From Streptosporangium amethystogenes (GTDB lineage Bacteria > Actinomycetota > Actinomycetes > Streptosporangiales > Streptosporangiaceae): a DNA stretch of 64,000 bases. Shown piece by piece: positions 9,517 through 21,140 of this stretch. The notes below the pieces were generated by a model. That model ran no database searches, was not told where the DNA came from, and worked only from the letters and a program-made list of their open reading frames with translations. The translations under genes were made by a program, and so were the position numbers. Position 1 is the first letter of the stretch, and each line of letters opens with the position of its first letter. The stretch spans positions 62,001 through 126,000 of the forward strand of contig NZ_JOEQ01000031.1 in assembly GCF_000721075.1 (NCBI RefSeq), written 5' to 3'.

Positions 9517-12500
9517 CGGGTGGCCCCTTCTTTCATGACGAGCTGGCGGTCGGCCAGCTCCTGGAGTACGTCCTTGTCGGTGATGATCTTCGCGTCGGGG
9601 ATGACGTCCGGCAGGTCGTCTTCGAGAAGGCGAACCGGCCGGTAGCGATAGGCGGCGAGACCGAGCAGCATCGTGCAGACACCGGCAGTGATCATGAGAA
9701 GTGCGATGCCTCGCCCCGGACTGGTCGCGAGCGGCTCGAAGACGTGCTCCGCGAGCGGCCCGGACAGCAGGAATCCGGCGGGCACCATCATCCAGCTGAG
9801 CATGAGAGTGGTCGCGATCACTCGGCCCTGAAGTTCGAGTCCGACCTTGGCCTGGACGATGGAGAGCCAGTGCGTGTTGACCCCGGCGGTGGCCAGGCCT
9901 ATGCCGAACAGGCCGAGAGCCGGGAAGACCGGGTGCGGCCAGAGCCCCATGACGACCATCGACAGACCGATCAGGCCGAAGCTGCCGAGGATGCCCGTGG
10001 TGCGACGGCGCAGACCGCCTGTCACGGCCATGAGAGCGCTGCCCACCAGCAGCCCGACACCGCTCGCGGCGAGAACCATGCCGAGCACGGAGGTGTCACC
10101 CAGCGACAGCGCGAGGGGGGTCGCCAGCAACTCGACCATTCCCATCATGAAGTTCAGCACGACGGTGAAGCCGATGATGGCCATCAGGCCGTGCCGCCGC
10201 GAGATGTAACGCCAGCCGCCGATGAGCTCCTTGCCGAACGGCTCCTCCTTCCTGACGAAGAGCGTGTCGGGGAACCGGATGCTGAGATTGATCGTGACCG
10301 CGACCAGGAACGAGACCAGGTCGATGAGAATGATGCCCTGCAACCCGATGGCGGCGGCGAGCGCGCCCCCCAGCAGGGGAGCCAGGGTCGTGCTGACAGC
10401 GCTGCCGAGCTGGGTGATGCCGTTCGCCCTCCCGTAGTACCGCTTGGGCACGAGCTGGGTGACGGCGGCCAGATAGGCCGGTTGCTGGAACGCGTTGGCG
10501 CAGGAGCCGATGGCGACGGCGACGAAGATGTGCCAGAGCTCAAGGTGGCCGAACAGGTAGAGGGCACCGAGGCCGAGGGTCCCCACAGCGGCGAAGGTGT
10601 CGGCGAAGATCATGATCTTTCGCCGGTCCCAGCGGTCCGCCAGCGTTCCGGCGACCGGTGCCAGCACGACGGCGGGCAGCAGGGCCAGGACCGTGGTGAG
10701 GGCGAACAGTGAGATCGACCCGGACCGCTGGTAGACCCACAGGCCCATGGCGAACGTGGTCAGACCTGTGCCGATGACCGAGACGATCTGCCCTGCCGCG
10801 ACGAGGGAGAACGTCCGCAGGCTCGGCTGTGAGGTCCGCGCCGGCGGTGTTCCGGCCCGCTCCTCCCGGGCCCGGCCGTTCTCCATGTGATCATTCCGGG
10901 CCTGTTCGTTCCCGCTCCGGCCGTCGGGCCGCCCATGATAGGAGGTGATGATGTCCATGAGCTCGGCTGCCTGGTGTTTCTGGAAGTAGTGGCCCGCCCC
11001 CTCGATGAGCTCCAGGGACACCGAGTCCGAGAACTCCTCCCACTCCCTGAACCGTTCCTGGTACAGCTCGGTGGCCCGGTCGGCGGTTCCGATCACGGAG
11101 ACGATCGGCGCCGCGAGCTTGCGGGCCCCGCCGTCTCGGTACCGGGCGGTGTAGTAGTCCTCACCGTTCTCGACGTCCCTGAAGAACACCCGCATCAGGA
11201 ACGCCTGCTCCTCATCGGTGAGGGCGTCGGTGAAGAATCCCATGGCGCGCAGGAAGTCCAGCTGGGCGCGCTTGGAGGTACGGCGCTCTATCGGGAACAT
11301 CCTGTGGAGCAGGTCGGCCAGCCTTCCCGGCAGGCGTGGCGCCGGGAAATGGCCGCCGATGAAGAGCCGGGCGAAGTCGATCCCCTCGGACTCCAGCCGC
11401 TCGGCCAGCGCGACGGTCATCGCGCCCCCCATGCAGTGCCCGTAGAGCACGAGCGGGCCGGTGATCCGCTCCTTGATCTCCTCGACGCAGCGGCTCAGAA
11501 GCTCGTCCATCGGGAGCATCGGTTCGTCCGGCCGGTTGACATCGTGGCCTGGAGGCTCCAGCGCGTACAGGGAGACCCCGGACGGGGCGGCGGCGGCGAG
11601 CGACCGGTAGATGATGGCACCCGCGCCGGCGAACGGCAGGCAGACGATCGTCAAGGGGGAGTCCCCCTTGGCACGGGGTGGCGTCAGCTCGTGGAAGAGC
11701 CTCGTGCTCCGCTCTCCGCTCTCCGGTGTGCTCCGTTCTCCGGCGTGCTCGGCGAACGAGCGGACGGTCGGGTTGTTGAAAAGGTCCAGCACACCGGCGG
11801 AGAGGTCGTTCCCCCTGACGGCACGCACGGCTTTGAACGAGTCGCCGCCCAGGTCGAAGAAGTTGTCGTCGATCCCGAGACGTTCCACGCCCAGTACCTG
11901 CGCCCACTGCGTGACCAGAGCCGTCTCCAGCGGGGTCCTCGGCGCGACGTAACCACTGTCGTCGAAGGAGCGGTTACGGTCGGGAGCGGGCAGGGCCTGC
12001 CGGTTCACCTTGCCGTTCGGAGTGAGCGGAAAGTCCTCCATCGTCACGAATGCCGTGGGCACCATGTAGTCGGGCAGGTTCCTGCGCAGGTAAGTCCGCC
12101 ATTCACCGGCATCGACCGGGTCCTGGCCGGGGTGCGGCCGCAGATAGGCGACGATCTCCTTGGCGCCGTCCTCCTCGCGGACGACCACCACCGCGTCGCG
12201 CACCGTGGGGTGCGCCAGCAGTTGGGTTTCGATCTCGCCCAGTTCGATCCGGAAGCCGCGCACCTTCACCTGCGCGTCATTGCGCCCGACGAACTCGACG
12301 GTGCCGTCCGGCCGGAACCGGCCGAGGTCCCCGCTGCGGTAGAGCCGCGCCCCCGGAACGGGCCCGTAGGGATCGGGCACGAACCGGTCGGCGGTGACGT
12401 CGGGCTGTCCGAGATAGCCCCGGGTGACTCCCAGGCCGCCGATGTGAATCTCGCCGACGGCGCCGACAGGAAGGAGCCGCATCGCGGGGTCGAGCACGTA

Positions 12501-15500
12501 GACCTGGGTGTTCGCGATCGGGGGGCCGATCGTGATGGGGCCGCCGTCCTTGTGGACCCGCGCTCCGGTCGAGTAGATCGTCGTTTCCGTCGGGCCGTAC
12601 ATGTTCCACAGCTCGCCGGTCCGGTCGAGCAGGTCGGCGGCCAGCGCGGCGGGCAGCGCGTCCCCTCCGGTCACGGCCTTGAGCCCGGGTATCCCCTGCC
12701 ACCCCGACGACACCAGCAGGTGCCAGGTGGCGGGCGTGACCTGCAGGAACGTCGCGTTCTCCGCGGCCATCAGGGCGGCCAGCCTCGTCGCGTCATACGC
12801 CTGGTCGCGGGTCGCGATCACCACCCGGGCTCCGACGGAGAGCGGAAGGAACATGTCCAGGACCGAGATGTCGAAGGCGAAGCTCGCCACGGCCACGAGC
12901 GTGTCCGACGGTTTCATCCCCGGCGCGCGCCCCACGGAGTGCAGGAGGTTGACGGCCGCCGAGTGCGGGACGGCCACGCCCTTGGGGCGGCCGGTCGATC
13001 CCGAGGTGTAGATGATGTAGGCGAGGCTTGAGGCGGGAGCCGGCACCTCGGGTCTGTCGGCGCTCTCCTGCTCGATGTCGGCGTCCAGCAGGACCGTCTG
13101 CCCGCCGTACCCGCCGTAGTCACCCAGGAGTCCCTCCTGGGTGATCAGGACCGCGGCCCCGGAGTTCTCCAGGATGTACGTCCGGCGGTCGCGCGGGTAC
13201 ATCGGGTCGAGCGGTACGTACGCCCCACCGGCCTTGAGCACCGCCAGCAGTGCCACCATCATCGTCTGCGAGCGTTCGACGGCCACCCCCACCAGCACGT
13301 CGGGGCCGACGCCGAGCGAGCGGAGACGGTGCGCCAGCCGGTTCGCCCGCCGGTCGAGCTGGCGGTAGGTCAGCGAGAGCCCGTCGAAGGTGATCGCGAT
13401 CGCCTCGGGGGTGCGGTCGGCCTGCCGCTCGACCAGTTCGTGGATACGGCAGGCGGGTACCTGGTCATCCGCCGAGACGTTCCACTCGACGAGCTGTTCA
13501 CGGCGCTCGGCGGGGGTCAGGAACTCGACGTCGGCGAGCCGGATCGAGGGATCCGCGGCGAACGCCTCCAGCAGGGTCTCGAAGTGGCCGAGCATGCGCT
13601 CGACGGTGCGCTCCTCGAAGAGGTCCGTGTTGTACTTCAGATGGCAGTCGAGCCCGCCCTCCACCTCGTAGACGTAGAGCCCCAGGTCGACCTGGGAGGC
13701 ATCCGCGTTGACATCCGGCCTGCGGACCCGCAGCCCATCCATCAGCACCTCGTCCGAGGGCAGGTTCATCAGGTTGAACATGACCTGGAAGAGAGGGTTC
13801 CTGCTGGGGTCCCTGGGCAGGTTGAGGGCGTCGACGAGCCGCTCGAACGGGACGTCCTGGCACGCGTACGCGTTCAGGGCCGTCTCGCGGACCTGGGGAA
13901 GGAGTTCACCGAACGACATCTGGCCGTCGAGCCGGGTACGCAGTACGAGTGTGTTCAGGAAACACCCGATCAGTTCCTCATGCTCGGCTCGGGTGCGCCC
14001 GGCCACCGGCGAGCCGACACAGATGTCGGACTGCCCGGTGTAGCGGTACAGGAGCGTCTGCAGCGCGCCGAGCAGCGTCATGTAGAGGGTCAGCCCGTGC
14101 TCCCTGCTGAGCCCGCGCAGCCGGTCCGTCAGGTCCAGGGGAAGCAGCCGGGTGGAGACCGCGCCGTCGAAGGTCTGCATTGGCGGCCGTGGTTTGTCCG
14201 TCGGCAGTTCCAGGGCCGGCGGCGCGCCCGCCAGCTGCCGCGTCCAGTAGGCCAGCTCGGGTTCCAGGACCTCTTCCACCCGTTCGCGCTGCCACCGCGT
14301 GTAGTCGCCGTAGCTCAGGGACAGGTCGCCCAGCGGCGATTCGCGGTTCGCGGCGAACGCGTTGTAGAGGACCCCCAGCTCCCTGGCCATGATCCCCATC
14401 GACCACCCGTCGGAGACGATGTGGTGCATGTTCAGGGACAGGACGTGGTGCGTCGGCCCCACCCGCAGCAGGGTGGGCAGGAACACGGGCCCCTCCGCCA
14501 GGTCGAACCGGGTCCGCGCCAGCTCGGACGCGACCCGTTCGGCGGCCGTCATATCGGGAACCTCGATCACCGGCAGCTCGACCGGGCCGGGCGCGGCGAC
14601 CAGCTGGACCGGTTCCCCGCCGGACACCGGGAAGGTCGTACGAAGCACCTCGTGCCGGTGGACGATCTCCTGTACGGCGGCCTGCAGGGCGCGCTCGTCC
14701 AGCTCGCCCTCCAGCTCCAGCGGCACGGCGATCGTGTAGGCGCGCTGGTCGGGGTACATCTGGTCCAGGAACCAGATGCGCCGCTGCGCGAAGGAGAGCG
14801 GCAGGGGGCCGTCGTCCGCTTTCCCCGGCGGTTCCTCCGTGACCTCGCCCGGAGGTTCCTTGGTGACGGACTCGGGATGCTCCCCGTCGTCCGGTTTCTC
14901 CGGCGGTTCCTTGGTGACGGACTCGGGACGCTCCTCGGTGACGGTCCCTGACTCCGGCAGCGACGCGGCCAGACGAGCCACGGTGGGGTGCTTGAACACA
15001 GCCTCGATCGGGATCTCCACCCCGAGGACCGAGCGGAGTCTGGCCACGAGCTGGGTGGCCAGCAGCGAGTGACCGCCCAGTTCGAAGAAGTCGTCGTGGT
15101 CCCCGATGGGGGTGATGCCGAAGAGTTCCTCCCACACCGCGGCGACGCGTGCCCGCGTCGCGTCGCCGGCCGCAACCTCCGGTGAGGAAAGCGGAGAAAG
15201 GTCACCGGCGGGCTCCTCCGCCGGCTGGGCGGGCATGCCCCGCCCCTGGACCCAGTGCCTCCTCCGCTCGAACGGGTAGGTGGGCAGGGGCACTCGCGGC
15301 CCGCCCTCTGGAAGGCGGGCCCAGTCGACCGGCACGCCGGCGAGCCAGAGCCGGCCCACCCCGTCCAGCACGTGGGCGAGGTCGTCCGTGTCGTCGGCCA
15401 GGTGCCGCATCAGCGTGACGACGGCGTTCGCCGGGGTCTCCGGCCCGCCCTCCTCCCGCCGGTCCGGCCGGCCGGCGTCCCGGTTCCGCAGGAACGTGGC

Positions 15501-18500
15501 GAGTGTACGGCCGGGTCCCACCTCGGCGACGGCGTGGCCCTCCTCCAGGAGGATCCGGGCGCAGTCGCCGAACCGCACGGTCTCCCGCAGGTGCCGTGCC
15601 CAGAAGGCCGGGTCGGTCGCCTCCTCGGCGGTGACCCACGATCCGGTGACGTTCGACAGGTAGGGGAGCCTGGGTGGCTGGAGGGACACCCGGCCCACCT
15701 CGGCGGCGAAGGCGTCCAGCACGGGGTCCAGCATCGAGGAGTGGAACGCGTGGGAGGTCCGCAGCTGCCGGCAGGTGACGCCGCGCCGCGACAGCCGCTC
15801 CTCGACCGCGGCGACGGCCGCGTGCGGGCCCGCCACCACGCAGAGCGCGGGCCCGTTGACCGCGGCCAGCGACAACTCCTCGTCCAGCAGCCAGCGCACC
15901 TCCGTCTCGGGCAGGGGCACGGCGAGCATGGCCCCCGAGGGCAGGTCCTGGACCAGGCGGCCTCTGGCGCTAACCAGTCTCAGTGCGTCCTCGACGGAGA
16001 AGACCCCGGCCAGGCAGGCGGCGACGTACTCGCCGATGCTGTGGCCCGCCATGGCCGCGGGCCGCACTCCCCACTCCATCAGGTGGCGGGCGAGGGCGTA
16101 CTCGGTGACGAACAGGGCGGGCTGAGTCAGCCAGGTCTGCTGCAGCGTCGAGCCGTCGCCGGCGTAGAGGACGTCGCGCAGGTCCAGGCCGAGGTGCGGA
16201 CGCAGGAACTCCGAACAGAGGTCGACGGTCGCGCGGAACACGCCCTCCCGCCGATACAGGCCCGCGCCCATGGCCGGGTACTGTGACCCCTGCCCCGGGA
16301 AGACGAACGCCACGCCACGCGTCCGCCGGGCCGTTCCCGAGCGGAGCCGCTGCGGGTCCTTCGCGGTCAGGATCTCGACGGCGGCCTTACGGTCGGCGGA
16401 GACGAGCGTCCGCCGGTGGTCCAGCTCGCGCCGTCCCAGCCGCAGCGTCGTGGCCGCGCTCGCGAGGCTCACCTCGGGGTGGTCGCGCAGGTGGTCGCCG
16501 AGCCGCTCGGTCACGGCGTCGAGCGCGGAGGGCGTCCTGGCGGACAGGACGAGAAGCTCCGGGTCGTCGGCGGTGTCCCTGGGCGGGATCCGCGGCGCCT
16601 CCTCAAGGATGACGTGGGCGTTCGTGCCACCCATGCCGAACGAGCTGACCGCAGCCCGGCGAGGGCCGTCACCGGTGGGCCAGGCACGCGATTCGGTGTT
16701 GACGTAGAAGCGCGTGCCGTCGAAGTCGATCCTGGGGTTGGGCGCGCTGAAGTTGAGGCTCGCGGGCAGTGTGCCGTCCTTGAGCGCCATGACCGTCTTG
16801 ATCAGTCCCGCGACGCCGGCGGCCGCGTCGGTGTGGCCGATGTTGGACTTCACCGAGCCGAGGGCGCAGGGCCGCGAGGTCTCCTCGCGCCCGTAGACCT
16901 GGGCCAGGGCGGCGACCTCGATCGGGTCGCCGAGCGGCGTCGCCGTGCCGTGCGTCTCGATGTAGTCGATCGTGCCCGGGGAGACGCCGGCCGCGGCCAG
17001 CGCCCGCTCGATCACCTCCGCCTGCCCGTCGACGGCGGGGGCGACGTAGCCCACCTTGCGCGCGCCGTCGTTGTTCACCGCGGAGCCGCGGATGACCGCG
17101 TGGATGACGTCGCCGTCGGCGATCGCGTCCTCAAGCCGCTTGAGCGCCACCACTCCGACGCCGCTGGAGCCGAACGTGCCCTGCGCGTCCACGTCGAACG
17201 GACGGCAGTGGCCGTCCGGGGACTCGATGCCGCCCACCTGGTAGAGGTAACCGCGGCGCTGCGCCGCCTCGACCCTCGCCCCGCCGGCCAGCGCGAGGTC
17301 GCACTCGCCCGACCGCAGGCTCGCTCCCGCGAGGTGGATCGCCACCAGCGAGGTCGAGCAGGCCGTGTTCACACTGATGCTCGGACCGCGCAGGTTGAAC
17401 TTGTAGGAGACACGGGTGGGCAGGAAGTCCTTCTCGGTGCTGAGCATCAGCTGGTACTCACCGACCGCGCGGACGACCTCGGGGGCTTGGAGGAGGTTGT
17501 CGGTCAGGTAGGTGCTCCTGCCCGAGCCGGCGAACACCCCGATCTGCCCGGAATACCGGTGCGGGTCGTACCCCGCGTACTCCAGCGCCTCCCAGGAGCA
17601 TTCCAGGAACAGGCGGTGCTGCGGGTCGAGGATCTCCGCCTCGCGGGGGGTGAGGTCGAAGAACCCCGCGTCGAACCGGTCGATGTCGGCGAGTACGGTG
17701 CCGGCCTTGACGTAGGCGGGGTCGCCGAGCAGGGCGGGATCGCCTCCGTCGGAGAGGATCTCCTCGTCGGAGAAGGATTGGACGGCCTCCACCCCGTCGT
17801 CGATGTTCCTCCAGAACTCCTCCGGTGTACGGGCGCCGGGGAAACGGCAGGCCATCCCGATGACGGCGATGGCGCCGCCGGAGGGTACGGCGGCCTTTAC
17901 GGCCACGGTGGCCCTGGCGGGGTCCCCCGCGACGAGGAAGTCGGCCAGCGAGCGGATCGTGGGGTGGCGGAACAGGTCGGTGACGGTGAGCCGGTCGCCG
18001 AACAGCTCCACCAGCCTCCCGTGTACGGCCAGCAGCAGCAGTGAATGGCCGCCGGCCTCGAAGAAGTTGTCGTGCGCCCCGATGTCGTCCCGGCCGAGCA
18101 GCGTTCTCCACACGCCCGCGACGATCCCCTCCACGTCCCCCTCCATCTCGTTGTCGCGCGCGGGCTCGGGGACCGGCCCGGAGGACGGGGCGGGCAGCGC
18201 GGCCCTGTCGACCTTGCCGTTCGCCGTCAGCGGCAGCGCGTCCAGGACGACGAACGCGGAGGGGACCATGTAGTCGGGCAGTTCGGCTCTGAGCGCCTCG
18301 CGCAGCGCGCCGGCACCGCCCTGGTCACCGTCGCCGGACTCCACGACGTAGGCGACGAGGCGTCTGTCGCCGGGGGTGTCCTCCCTGAGCGTCACCGCCA
18401 CCTCGGCGACGGCCGGCAGGCGCGTCATCACGGCCTCGATCTCGCCCAGCTCGACGCGGAACCCGCGCAGCTTCACCTGGGTGTCCTGTCGTCCGAGGTA

Positions 18501-21140
18501 TTCCAGGTTGCCGTCGGCGCGGTAACGGACGATGTCTCCCGTCCGGTACATGCGCTCGCCGCCCGACGTCGAGAACGGGTCGGGCAGGAACCGCTCGGCG
18601 GTCAGCCCCGGGCGGTTCAGGTAGCCGCGGGCGACGCCCGCCCCGCCGACGTGGAGTTCACCGGCCACCCCGACGGGGACCGGGTTCAGCAGGGGGTCGA
18701 GGACGTACAGCCTGGTGTTGGCGATGGGACGGCCGATCGGGACCGCCCCGGTGACCGGCGACCGCTCGGAGACCTCGTAGGTGGCGCAGCCGACCGTGGT
18801 CTCCGTCGGACCGTACTCGTTGATCAGGCGGGTTTCCGGAGCGTGCCGGCGCCAGAACGCGATGTTCTCGGCGAGCAGGCTCTCCCCGCCGATCACGAAA
18901 CTCCTGGTCCTCCCCGCGGCCTCGTGCGGCGGGAGCTGGTGCGCCACGACCTCCAGGTGAGCAGGGGTGATCTTCGTGAGGCCGTACGGCGCCCGCCTGG
19001 CCAGGAGCGCCTCGCCGAGCCCCTCGGCCCCCACGCCCTCGGGCAGCAGGTGTACCGTGCCACCGGCGAGCAGCGGCACCAACATGCTCGTGACGGTCAG
19101 GTCGAACCCGACGGAGGAGTGGACCGGCGCGCCGCCGACGGGAGCGTACTCGTCGCGGGCCCAGGCCGCGTAGTTGGCGAGACCGCGATGCGTGACCATC
19201 ACGCCCTTGGGCCGTCCGGTCGAGCCGGAGGTGTAGATGACGTAGGCCAGGTCGTCGTGGCCGGTCCCGCTCTCCCGCAACGGGGGCGCCCCGGAGCCGT
19301 CGAGCGTCTCCACCTCGACCACCCGGGCCGGCGAGCCGGCGAACCGGTCGGCCAGCCGCCCCGAGGTCAGCAGCAGAGCCGCCTGTGTGTCGTCGAGCAC
19401 GAAGGCCAGCCGGTCCTTAGGCTGTGCGGGGTCGAGCGGTACGTACGCCCCGCCCGCCTTGAGCACGGCGAGGAAGGCGACGGCGAACTCGACGGAGCGC
19501 TCCAGGCAGATCCCGACCAGGCTGCCGCGGCCGACCCCCAGCGCCTGGAGAGCCCGCGCCCACTCGTCGGAAGCGGCGTCGAGCTCCCGGTAGGTCAGCT
19601 CCCCGCCTTCGTCCACGACGGCCACGGCGTCCGGGACGGCCCGGGCGCGCAGGGTGAACATCCGGTGAACGAGGTTCTCACCGATCGGCTGGTCGGTCTG
19701 GTTCCACCCGACGAGAATCCGCTCGCGTTCCACGGGCGACAGGATCGGCAGCTCCCACACCGGCGTCGCCGCGTCGGCCACGGCGGCGGCCAGGAGTGTG
19801 CCGAAGTGACGGGTGAGAGCGCGGATCGAGGCCTCGTCGAACAGGTCGGTGCTGTACTCGACGGACCCCTCGATGCCGTCCTCGCCGTCCCGCACGGCGA
19901 GCGTCAGATCGAACTTCGACGTCTCGCAGGGCACCTGGACGGGGGTGACGGTCAGCTCGTCCAGGTCCGGCCGGGACTCGGCTCCCTGCTGGTAGATGAA
20001 CATCATCTGGAAGAGCGGGCTGCGGCTGAGGTGACGTTCCGGGCGCAGCGCCTCGACCAGCTTCTCGAAGGGCAGGCCCTGGTTGGCGTGCGCGTCCAGC
20101 ATCGCCTCGCGCACGCGCGCCACGACCGCCGCGAAGGAGGGGTTCCCCGAGACGTCCGTACGGATCACCACGGTGTTGGTGAGGAACCCGATGAGACCTT
20201 CCAGCTCCGCGCGGTCGCGGTTGGCGATCGGGGTGCCGACGACGATGTCGGTGTGCCCGGTGTAGCGGGCCAGCAGGACCTGGAAGGCGGCCAGCAGCAC
20301 CATGGCCGGAGTGGCGCCCAGAGCGCGGCAGAAGACGTGGAAATCCTCCGCCGGCCCTTCGACGCGGAACGGCAGCGACCTGCCCTCGAACGACTGCGCC
20401 GGCGGGCGCGGCCGGTCGGGGAGGAGCTCCAGCACCTGGGGGGCGCCTTCGAGGGCCCGCCGCCAGTGGGAGAGCTGGGCGTCGTACTCGGGGCCCGCCG
20501 ACCACTCCCGCTGCCAGATCGCGAAGTCCGGGTACTGGATGGCCGGTTCGGGCAGTTCCACCGGCCGACCGGCGTGATGAGCCGCGTACAGCTCGCCCAG
20601 CTCGCGGTTGAACACCTCAAGCGACCAGTCGTCGGCGACGGCGTGGTGGAAGGTCAGCAGCAGGACGTGCTCCTCGGGACCGCGCCGCAGCAGCCGCCCG
20701 CGCAGCAGGGGCCCGCGGCTCAGGTCCATCGGCTCCACGGCCAGTGCCGCCAGCCGCGACCACAGCTCGTCCTCGCCGTCGCAGTCGACGACGGGCAGGT
20801 CCAGGCGCAGGTCCGCCGCGATGAGCTGCACTGGCTCGGCACCGTCCATGGCGAAGGTCGTCCGCAGGCTCTCGTGCCGGGCGACCAGCTCGTTCAGCGC
20901 CTTGACCAGCGCCTCGTGGTCGAGCGGTCCCTGGAGCCGGTAGGCGACGGGCACCAGGTACAGGCTCGCGCCCGGCAGCATCCGATCCAGGTACCAGAGC
21001 CGTTGCTGGGAGAACGACATCGGCGCCCGCTCCGACGGCTCGCGTCGGGGGATGCCGTCGGCGCGGGCCGGTAGCCGCCGCTCCCTTCTCAGCGCCTCCA
21101 GCAGCTCGCGCCGGCGAGGCGACAACTGATCACCGTTCAC
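9513..21140 (-). CDS. Hybrid NRPS-PKS megasynthase C-A-PCP-KS-AT-ACP-C-A-PCP-TE fused to an MFS exporter
   Basis: 3,875 residues in one uninterrupted frame. Order: C (HHAVADDWS, His165-Asp171), A (YTSGSTG about 636, A10 Lys976), PCP (Ser1033), KS (Cys1261, His1397, His1436), AT (GHSIGEY Ser1701, HAFH 1797-1800, the malonyl-type motif), ACP (Ser2025), a repetitive Glu/Pro-rich linker, C (HHIVSDGW, 2239-2246), A (about 2711, Lys3044), PCP (Ser3101), thioesterase (GHCMGG with Cys3236, His3384), then a 12-helix MFS domain (about 3440-3840) resembling siderophore/drug exporters. Pocket residues read DLTKVGEVGK (Asn) for the first A domain and DILQVGMIYK (Gly-like) for the second. No KR, DH, ER, MT or epimerase domain is present, so a beta-keto unit is expected. 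The GTG start overlaps the upstream NRPS stop (GTGA). Product unknown. Confidence 0.93.
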   Translation of the reverse strand: MNGDQLSPRRRELLEALRRERRLPARADGIPRREPSERAPMSFSQQRLWYLDRMLPGASLYLVPVAYRLQGPLDHEALVKALNELVARHESLRTTFAMDGAEPVQLIAADLRLDLPVVDCDGEDELWSRLAALAVEPMDLSRGPLLRGRLLRRGPEEHVLLLTFHHAVADDWSLEVFNRELGELYAAHHAGRPVELPEPAIQYPDFAIWQREWSAGPEYDAQLSHWRRALEGAPQVLELLPDRPRPPAQSFEGRSLPFRVEGPAEDFHVFCRALGATPAMVLLAAFQVLLARYTGHTDIVVGTPIANRDRAELEGLIGFLTNTVVIRTDVSGNPSFAAVVARVREAMLDAHANQGLPFEKLVEALRPERHLSRSPLFQMMFIYQQGAESRPDLDELTVTPVQVPCETSKFDLTLAVRDGEDGIEGSVEYSTDLFDEASIRALTRHFGTLLAAAVADAATPVWELPILSPVERERILVGWNQTDQPIGENLVHRMFTLRARAVPDAVAVVDEGGELTYRELDAASDEWARALQALGVGRGSLVGICLERSVEFAVAFLAVLKAGGAYVPLDPAQPKDRLAFVLDDTQAALLLTSGRLADRFAGSPARVVEVETLDGSGAPPLRESGTGHDDLAYVIYTSGSTGRPKGVMVTHRGLANYAAWARDEYAPVGGAPVHSSVGFDLTVTSMLVPLLAGGTVHLLPEGVGAEGLGEALLARRAPYGLTKITPAHLEVVAHQLPPHEAAGRTRSFVIGGESLLAENIAFWRRHAPETRLINEYGPTETTVGCATYEVSERSPVTGAVPIGRPIANTRLYVLDPLLNPVPVGVAGELHVGGAGVARGYLNRPGLTAERFLPDPFSTSGGERMYRTGDIVRYRADGNLEYLGRQDTQVKLRGFRVELGEIEAVMTRLPAVAEVAVTLREDTPGDRRLVAYVVESGDGDQGGAGALREALRAELPDYMVPSAFVVLDALPLTANGKVDRAALPAPSSGPVPEPARDNEMEGDVEGIVAGVWRTLLGRDDIGAHDNFFEAGGHSLLLLAVHGRLVELFGDRLTVTDLFRHPTIRSLADFLVAGDPARATVAVKAAVPSGGAIAVIGMACRFPGARTPEEFWRNIDDGVEAVQSFSDEEILSDGGDPALLGDPAYVKAGTVLADIDRFDAGFFDLTPREAEILDPQHRLFLECSWEALEYAGYDPHRYSGQIGVFAGSGRSTYLTDNLLQAPEVVRAVGEYQLMLSTEKDFLPTRVSYKFNLRGPSISVNTACSTSLVAIHLAGASLRSGECDLALAGGARVEAAQRRGYLYQVGGIESPDGHCRPFDVDAQGTFGSSGVGVVALKRLEDAIADGDVIHAVIRGSAVNNDGARKVGYVAPAVDGQAEVIERALAAAGVSPGTIDYIETHGTATPLGDPIEVAALAQVYGREETSRPCALGSVKSNIGHTDAAAGVAGLIKTVMALKDGTLPASLNFSAPNPRIDFDGTRFYVNTESRAWPTGDGPRRAAVSSFGMGGTNAHVILEEAPRIPPRDTADDPELLVLSARTPSALDAVTERLGDHLRDHPEVSLASAATTLRLGRRELDHRRTLVSADRKAAVEILTAKDPQRLRSGTARRTRGVAFVFPGQGSQYPAMGAGLYRREGVFRATVDLCSEFLRPHLGLDLRDVLYAGDGSTLQQTWLTQPALFVTEYALARHLMEWGVRPAAMAGHSIGEYVAACLAGVFSVEDALRLVSARGRLVQDLPSGAMLAVPLPETEVRWLLDEELSLAAVNGPALCVVAGPHAAVAAVEERLSRRGVTCRQLRTSHAFHSSMLDPVLDAFAAEVGRVSLQPPRLPYLSNVTGSWVTAEEATDPAFWARHLRETVRFGDCARILLEEGHAVAEVGPGRTLATFLRNRDAGRPDRREEGGPETPANAVVTLMRHLADDTDDLAHVLDGVGRLWLAGVPVDWARLPEGGPRVPLPTYPFERRRHWVQGRGMPAQPAEEPAGDLSPLSSPEVAAGDATRARVAAVWEELFGITPIGDHDDFFELGGHSLLATQLVARLRSVLGVEIPIEAVFKHPTVARLAASLPESGTVTEERPESVTKEPPEKPDDGEHPESVTKEPPGEVTEEPPGKADDGPLPLSFAQRRIWFLDQMYPDQRAYTIAVPLELEGELDERALQAAVQEIVHRHEVLRTTFPVSGGEPVQLVAAPGPVELPVIEVPDMTAAERVASELARTRFDLAEGPVFLPTLLRVGPTHHVLSLNMHHIVSDGWSMGIMARELGVLYNAFAANRESPLGDLSLSYGDYTRWQRERVEEVLEPELAYWTRQLAGAPPALELPTDKPRPPMQTFDGAVSTRLLPLDLTDRLRGLSREHGLTLYMTLLGALQTLLYRYTGQSDICVGSPVAGRTRAEHEELIGCFLNTLVLRTRLDGQMSFGELLPQVRETALNAYACQDVPFERLVDALNLPRDPSRNPLFQVMFNLMNLPSDEVLMDGLRVRRPDVNADASQVDLGLYVYEVEGGLDCHLKYNTDLFEERTVERMLGHFETLLEAFAADPSIRLADVEFLTPAERREQLVEWNVSADDQVPACRIHELVERQADRTPEAIAITFDGLSLTYRQLDRRANRLAHRLRSLGVGPDVLVGVAVERSQTMMVALLAVLKAGGAYVPLDPMYPRDRRTYILENSGAAVLITQEGLLGDYGGYGGQTVLLDADIEQESADRPEVPAPASSLAYIIYTSGSTGRPKGVAVPHSAAVNLLHSVGRAPGMKPSDTLVAVASFAFDISVLDMFLPLSVGARVVIATRDQAYDATRLAALMAAENATFLQVTPATWHLLVSSGWQGIPGLKAVTGGDALPAALAADLLDRTGELWNMYGPTETTIYSTGARVHKDGGPITIGPPIANTQVYVLDPAMRLLPVGAVGEIHIGGLGVTRGYLGQPDVTADRFVPDPYGPVPGARLYRSGDLGRFRPDGTVEFVGRNDAQVKVRGFRIELGEIETQLLAHPTVRDAVVVVREEDGAKEIVAYLRPHPGQDPVDAGEWRTYLRRNLPDYMVPTAFVTMEDFPLTPNGKVNRQALPAPDRNRSFDDSGYVAPRTPLETALVTQWAQVLGVERLGIDDNFFDLGGDSFKAVRAVRGNDLSAGVLDLFNNPTVRSFAEHAGERSTPESGERSTRLFHELTPPRAKGDSPLTIVCLPFAGAGAIIYRSLAAAAPSGVSLYALEPPGHDVNRPDEPMLPMDELLSRCVEEIKERITGPLVLYGHCMGGAMTVALAERLESEGIDFARLFIGGHFPAPRLPGRLADLLHRMFPIERRTSKRAQLDFLRAMGFFTDALTDEEQAFLMRVFFRDVENGEDYYTARYRDGGARKLAAPIVSVIGTADRATELYQERFREWEEFSDSVSLELIEGAGHYFQKHQAAELMDIITSYHGRPDGRSGNEQARNDHMENGRAREERAGTPPARTSQPSLRTFSLVAAGQIVSVIGTGLTTFAMGLWVYQRSGSISLFALTTVLALLPAVVLAPVAGTLADRWDRRKIMIFADTFAAVGTLGLGALYLFGHLELWHIFVAVAIGSCANAFQQPAYLAAVTQLVPKRYYGRANGITQLGSAVSTTLAPLLGGALAAAIGLQGIILIDLVSFLVAVTINLSIRFPDTLFVRKEEPFGKELIGGWRYISRRHGLMAIIGFTVVLNFMMGMVELLATPLALSLGDTSVLGMVLAASGVGLLVGSALMAVTGGLRRRTTGILGSFGLIGLSMVVMGLWPHPVFPALGLFGIGLATAGVNTHWLSIVQAKVGLELQGRVIATTLMLSWMMVPAGFLLSGPLAEHVFEPLATSPGRGIALLMITAGVCTMLLGLAAYRYRPVRLLEDDLPDVIPDAKIITDKDVLQELADRQLVMKEGATR

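Noticed and set aside
10800..10886. Internal ATG that could start the MFS exporter as a separate gene
   Set aside because: No good ribosome-binding site precedes it and the frame is continuous with the TE, so a fusion is the simpler reading.
18045..21074. Plus-strand open frame of about 1,000 codons opposite the megasynthase
   Set aside because: Translation is low-complexity Arg/Gly/His-rich with no domain; it is the antisense shadow expected in high-GC coding DNA.
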